Below, one piece after another: positions 7,251 to 9,932 of a stretch of DNA of 9,932 bases (positions are counted from its first letter, which is position 1; every line of letters starts with the position of its first letter). A model generated the notes under the pieces. It did not search any database and was not told the origin of the DNA. It worked only from the letters and a program-made list of their open reading frames with translations. Where the stretch lies: contig DHJG01000086.1 of assembly GCA_002404215.1 (NCBI GenBank), positions 9,835 through 19,766 on the forward strand, in the 5' to 3' direction. Source of the DNA: Desulfosporosinus sp. UBA4726. GTDB taxonomy: Bacteria > Bacillota > Desulfitobacteriia > Desulfitobacteriales > Desulfitobacteriaceae. A program made the translations under genes and the position numbers.

Positions 7251-7970
7251 CTACAGTATTTTACTTAGAAACGCCTGAGTCCGAGGATTCTTGGGGTGCT
7301 CAAACACTTGGTTGGGCTCTCCCTCTTCCATAATAATCCCTTCATCCATGAAAATTACTCGATCGCCTACTTCACGCGCAAATCCCATCTCGTGAGTCAC
7401 AACGACCATGGTCATCCCTTCACGGGCTAAGTCTTTCATTACGGCAAGAACCTCCCCAACCATTTCTGGATCTAGGGCTGAGGTAGTCTCGTCAAAAAGC
7501 ATGATCTTTGGTTTCATAGCTAAGGCCCGAGCGATCGCCACACGTTGTTGTTGCCCACCTGAAAGGCGATCAGGGTATTCGCCCGCTTTATCGGATAGAC
7601 CGACTTTAGCCAATAGCTCTAAACCAATCTTCTCCGCCTCAGCCTTCTTCGTTTTGCGAACAATCTCTGGCGCAAGTACTACGTTTTGTAGTGCTGTCAT
7701 ATGCGGAAAAAGATTAAACCGCTGAAAAACCATGCCTACTTCTCGACGAATCACATTAACATTTGCCTCAGAGTTAAGTACAATCCCATCGACAGTAATT
7801 TCTCCTTTTGTCGGCTCTTCCAGTTTATTTAGACACCGCAGAAAAGTGCTCTTCCCCGAGCCACTTGGACCAATGACAACGACCACTTCTTTTTCGCGGA
7901 TGTGGCAATCAATCCCCTTAAGCACTTCAAGTTTGCCATAGGACTTATATAAGTTCTTAACGTAGATCAT
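7251..7970 (-). CDS. glnQ: Polar amino-acid ABC importer, ATPase subunit
   Basis: This 239-residue ATPase powers the importer from the cytoplasmic face and has the usual GlnQ/ArtP/HisP family length. It shows Walker [10 protein letters not shown] (34-42), Q-loop [10 protein letters not shown] (Q83), signature LSGGQQQR (136-143), Walker B IMLFDE (156-161) and the switch histidine in VVVTHEMGF (H193). After Walker B it reads [10 protein letters not shown], where many relatives have DEPTSALDPE; the catalytic Glu is intact. The ATG at 7968-7970 is chosen: AAAGGAGG lies about 10 bases upstream and [12 protein letters not shown] starts at the normal place. An in-frame extension to 8000 would add ten residues unlike the family. 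It overlaps the permease gene by 14 bases, so translation is probably coupled. The symbol denotes the family; the substrate is not fixed by sequence. Confidence 0.93.
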   Translation of the reverse strand: MIYVKNLYKSYGKLEVLKGIDCHIREKEVVVVIGPSGSGKSTFLRCLNKLEEPTKGEITVDGIVLNSEANVNVIRREVGMVFQRFNLFPHMTALQNVVLAPEIVRKTKKAEAEKIGLELLAKVGLSDKAGEYPDRLSGGQQQRVAIARALAMKPKIMLFDETTSALDPEMVGEVLAVMKDLAREGMTMVVVTHEMGFAREVGDRVIFMDEGIIMEEGEPNQVFEHPKNPRTQAFLSKIL

Positions 7971-8634
7971 TCTTGCCCAACCTCCTTTCCATATACGCAA
8001 CCCATTGGGAAATCAACTGGGTCATTAAAAGATAGTACAAGGCAACCGCTATATACATGGGAATGGGTTGGAACGTCCGCCCGGCAATAATCTTCCCGCT
8101 ATAGAAAAGTTCTTGGATGGCAATTATAGATAACAGTGATGAGTCTTTAAGCAAGGCAATAAACTCGTTGCCCAAGGGCGGAATCACGCGCTTGAAGGCT
8201 TGGGGAAGGATCACATAACGCATGGACTGACTATGGCTCATCCCCAACGACCGCGCTGCTTCCGATTGTCCACGATCAATCGATTGAATTCCCGCTCTAA
8301 ATATTTCAGCAATATAAGCACCTGAATTGAGGCCCATAGCCAAAACCCCTGCGAAATACTGATAGTTCTCCGGCAGAGTGTCCCAATTAAGCAATCTAGG
8401 GACTAAAAAATAAACTAAGAAGATTTGAACTAATAATGGTGTCCCTCTAAAAAAATCAATATAGGTAATCGCAACCGCGCGCAAAATTCTTTTTTTTGAT
8501 AAGCGAGCTAACGCCATAAATAGGGCTATGACAACCCCAATAGCAATAGCTCCGGCAGTCAGCTCCAATGTAAGTAGTGCTGCTTTATTCAGTATAGGGA
8601 TGCTATCGATGGCTGCCTTCCAGTTCATTTCCAT
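7957..8634 (-). CDS. glnP: Polar amino-acid ABC importer, membrane permease subunit
   Basis: This 225-residue integral membrane protein of the HisM/GlnP family forms the transport channel as a homodimer, or pairs with another permease; only one permease gene is present, suggesting a homodimer. Hydrophobic segments fall at about 17-44, 67-81, 93-112 and 190-212. [13 protein letters not shown] (58-70) and the EAA-type coupling loop [23 protein letters not shown] (125-147), which docks on the ATPase, are diagnostic. The ATG at 8632-8634 has AAGGAGGA six bases upstream. It starts 288 bases after the binding-protein gene, beyond a terminator, and has its own promoter candidate. Its last 14 bases overlap the ATPase gene. 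Confidence 0.93.
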   Translation of the reverse strand: MEMNWKAAIDSIPILNKAALLTLELTAGAIAIGVVIALFMALARLSKKRILRAVAITYIDFFRGTPLLVQIFLVYFLVPRLLNWDTLPENYQYFAGVLAMGLNSGAYIAEIFRAGIQSIDRGQSEAARSLGMSHSQSMRYVILPQAFKRVIPPLGNEFIALLKDSSLLSIIAIQELFYSGKIIAGRTFQPIPMYIAVALYYLLMTQLISQWVAYMERRLGKNDLR

Positions 8635-8736
8635 GGAAAATCCTCCTTATTTTTCTTCTATATTTTTCATTTCATAAAACAGGATAACATTCGTGCTGTA
8701 GCGACTATTCTCCTGTTCCTCTTACCACTGCCTGAA

Positions 8737-8765
8737 ATTATACATTTTAGGACAAATTTATACAA
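8737..8765 (-). promoter_or_regulatory. Candidate promoter for permease-ATPase genes
   Basis: TTGTAT (plus 8760-8765), 17 bases, and a perfect TATAAT (8737-8742). The start would be near 8730, leaving a leader of about 95 bases. The -35 is weak (3/6). It lies downstream of the binding-protein terminator, where a separate promoter would be needed for independent expression. Confidence 0.5.
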
Positions 8766-8842
8766 GCAATAAAGTATCCCAAAAGAACCCAACTTCACAT
8801 TTCGTACGATTTATTTTAATTCTCGACCAAGTTTAGCGAACT

Positions 8843-8877
8843 AAAAAGGAAGGCACTCGATCTAAGTGCCTTCCTTT
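8843..8877 (-). terminator. Terminator between binding-protein and permease genes
   Basis: This is a perfect 13-bp inverted repeat: AAAGGAAGGCACT (8845-8857), loop CGATCTA, and AGTGCCTTCCTTT (8865-8877). On the minus strand the CCTTCC arm runs into TTTTTAG. It lies 46 bases after the binding-protein stop. It should stop most transcripts before the permease, or stabilise the binding-protein mRNA 3' end. Confidence 0.88.
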
Positions 8878-8922
8878 AGATTTATTTCTCAGTGGATTCA
8901 CGAGTGGATAGAAAAGGGTCCC

Positions 8923-9717
8923 TTAGAATTTCGGGGCATCCTCTTTAAACCACTTCTTGTAAATCTCATTATATTTTCCGCTAGCAATTAATTTTTTTAA
9001 CGATGCGTTCATTTTAGCACCTAATTCCTTATCGTCCAATTTCATGCCAATTCCGTAGAACTCTTCACCAGTGGCTCCATCCACCGATTCAATTTGGGCA
9101 CTAGGATTTTGTGCTTGGAACCAAAGCACAACTGGTGCATCGGCCACAACAGCATCCACTCCACCATTCAGAAGATCGTTAAGAGCGTCCGGTGTTGTGT
9201 CATATTTCTTTGTTGTCATTCCAAGTTTCTCAACTGCAAATTGTCCGGTAGTATTGAGTTGGACCCCAATTTTTTTACCTTTCAAGTCTGCCAACGTTTT
9301 AAAGTTGGAACCTTTTTTCATAGCTATATACTGCGTACTTTTAAAATACTTGTCACTGAATTGAACATTTTTAGCCCGGTCTGGCGTGATCGTCATTGCT
9401 GAAATCACCGCATCATATTTCCCTGCTTGTAACGCAGCAATCAAGCCATCGAAAGCAGATGTCTCTATGTTGGTCTTAGTGTATCCCATATCAGTTCCTA
9501 GAGCTTTAATCAGATCAATATCAAACCCCGTAGCCTGTTGTTTTTCATCCATAAATTCGAACGGTGCATAGGCAATATCAGACCCAACCTTCAGAATCTT
9601 TTCCGTGGGAGCAGGTGTTGCCGGTGTTGGAGCGCTGGTACTTCCGCACCCAGCAAGTGTCAAGAGGCTTAGGCTAAGTACTCCGGCCACTACAAGACGA
9701 AATTTCGGTTTAAACAT
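8923..9717 (-). CDS. glnH: Amino-acid ABC importer, substrate-binding lipoprotein
   Basis: This 264-residue family-3 solute-binding protein captures a polar amino acid outside the cell and delivers it to the permease. A lipoprotein signal is clear: KPKFR, a hydrophobic stretch (8-22) and lipobox LAGC with Cys24 as the lipidated residue. A Ser/Thr/Pro-rich linker (25-38) follows. The ligand pocket is recognisable from SDIAYAPFEF (46-55), SAMTITPDRAKNVQFS (107-122; R114 is the position that grips the ligand carboxylate) and VVADAPV (190-196; D193 is the position that binds the alpha-amino group). The ATG at 9715-9717 follows GAGGGG by 9 bases. Substrate (glutamine, arginine, cystine or other) cannot be read from the sequence; an ArgR-like box upstream hints at arginine. 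The gene has its own promoter and terminator. Confidence 0.93.
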   Translation of the reverse strand: MFKPKFRLVVAGVLSLSLLTLAGCGSTSAPTPATPAPTEKILKVGSDIAYAPFEFMDEKQQATGFDIDLIKALGTDMGYTKTNIETSAFDGLIAALQAGKYDAVISAMTITPDRAKNVQFSDKYFKSTQYIAMKKGSNFKTLADLKGKKIGVQLNTTGQFAVEKLGMTTKKYDTTPDALNDLLNGGVDAVVADAPVVLWFQAQNPSAQIESVDGATGEEFYGIGMKLDDKELGAKMNASLKKLIASGKYNEIYKKWFKEDAPKF

Positions 9718-9801
9718 TTAAATTTTCCCCTCTCTTTTGGATGTGTTAGAAAACCCATCCTACATGTTAATATTATCCGTCAGCTCATCCTATTGTTTTA
9801 G

Positions 9802-9830
9802 ATTATACATACTTATAAATATTTATTCAA
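9802..9830 (-). promoter_or_regulatory. Promoter of the binding-protein gene
   Basis: TTGAAT (plus 9825-9830), a 17-base spacer and a perfect TATAAT (9802-9807), in AT-rich surroundings. The predicted start is near 9795, giving a leader of about 78 bases. The leader can form a small GGATG/CATCC hairpin before the ribosome binding site. Confidence 0.75.
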
Positions 9831-9831
9831 T
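9814..9831 (-). promoter_or_regulatory. ArgR/AhrC-like operator (ARG box) over the promoter
   Basis: ATTGAATAAATATTTATA on the minus strand fits the 18-base ARG-box consensus wnTGAATwwwwATTCAnw everywhere except one base (TTTA for TTCA). It overlaps the -35 element and spacer, where a repressor would block polymerase. The AT-rich context raises the chance of coincidence, and only one box is visible although ArgR often uses two. Confidence 0.4.
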
Positions 9832-9855
9832 ACATATCTTCTATCAATTTCAGAT

Positions 9856-9932
9856 CCTAGCCCAAGGAGCGCCTTTCTAGTAAGCGACCCCATCCATTCT
9901 CCATAGCACCACCCCAGAGGAGCGTTTTCTGC
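9856..9932. repeat. Paired 16-base motifs, copy B (upstream of transporter)
   Basis: CCTAGCCCAAGGAGCG (9856-9871) and GAGGAGCGTTTTCTGC (9917-9932) repeat the two arms of the ATPase terminator at 7200-7239, but in a different arrangement: 45 bases apart, with the second motif inverted relative to the first. The second motif reaches the window edge, so it may be longer. The 45 bases between show no clear ORF or strong hairpin. Confidence 0.7.

Noticed and set aside
6870..7268. Plus-strand 132-codon reading frame beginning with TTG through the structured region
   Set aside because: No good ribosome binding site, no recognisable domain, runs across the folded element and the terminator into the ATPase gene; Cys/Arg-rich composition typical of chance translation of GC-rich DNA.
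7971..8000. N-terminal extension of the ATPase (start at 7998-8000)
   Set aside because: It covers the Shine-Dalgarno site and adds residues not typical of the family; the ATG at 7970 fits better.
7000..9932. Similarity between GCTATGG and TGGGGTCG words in the structured element and in 9872-9916
   Set aside because: The shared words are only 7-8 bases with different spacing, too short to claim that the two regions are copies of one element.

Overview
The window looks like chromosomal DNA from a low-to-moderate GC Firmicute, probably of the class Clostridia. The evidence is the hpf-secA-prfB gene order, a long-form HPF, strong AGGAGG-type ribosome binding sites, frequent TTG/GTG starts, a split transketolase and a possible sigma-H-type promoter. 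A Desulfitobacterium/Desulfosporosinus-like relative is a guess from overall protein character, not a demonstrated assignment. Every convincing protein gene lies on the minus strand, so transcription runs right to left.

Layout from high to low coordinates, in the direction of transcription. (1) 9856-9932 holds two 16-base motifs that recur at the far end of the transporter locus. (2) 9802-9831 is a good promoter with an overlapping ArgR-like box. It drives a lipoprotein amino-acid binding protein (8923-9717) that ends in a strong terminator. A second promoter precedes the permease (7957-8634) and ATPase (7251-7970), which overlap by 14 bases and end in a terminator at 7203-7240. Together these form one polar amino-acid ABC importer. 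(3) 6781-7250 is about 470 bases without a believable protein. Its core, 6908-7112, is GC-rich and can fold into a long branched structure that I cannot assign to a known family. (4) 6583-6780 is a small cold-shock protein with its own terminator. (5) 5893-6420 is the long ribosome hibernation factor, preceded by a candidate sigma-H promoter and followed by a strong symmetrical terminator. (6) A probable four-gene operon then runs secA (3171-5672), prfB (2044-3148, with the classic programmed +1 frameshift), and the N- and C-terminal halves of a split transketolase (1178-2008 and 241-1185, overlapping by 8 bases). It ends at a hairpin at 160-194. (7) At the left edge, 27-50 looks like a terminator facing the other way, perhaps for a convergent gene outside the window.

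Functionally the window combines protein export (SecA), translation termination and ribosome dormancy (RF2, HPF), RNA chaperoning (Csp), pentose-phosphate carbon shuffling (transketolase) and amino-acid uptake. I saw no transposase, phage gene, CRISPR array, tRNA or rRNA. The coding content is ordinary. The parts most worth a second look are non-coding: the structured element at 6908-7112, the repeated motifs flanking the transporter, the sigma-H-like hpf promoter, and the ArgR-like box.
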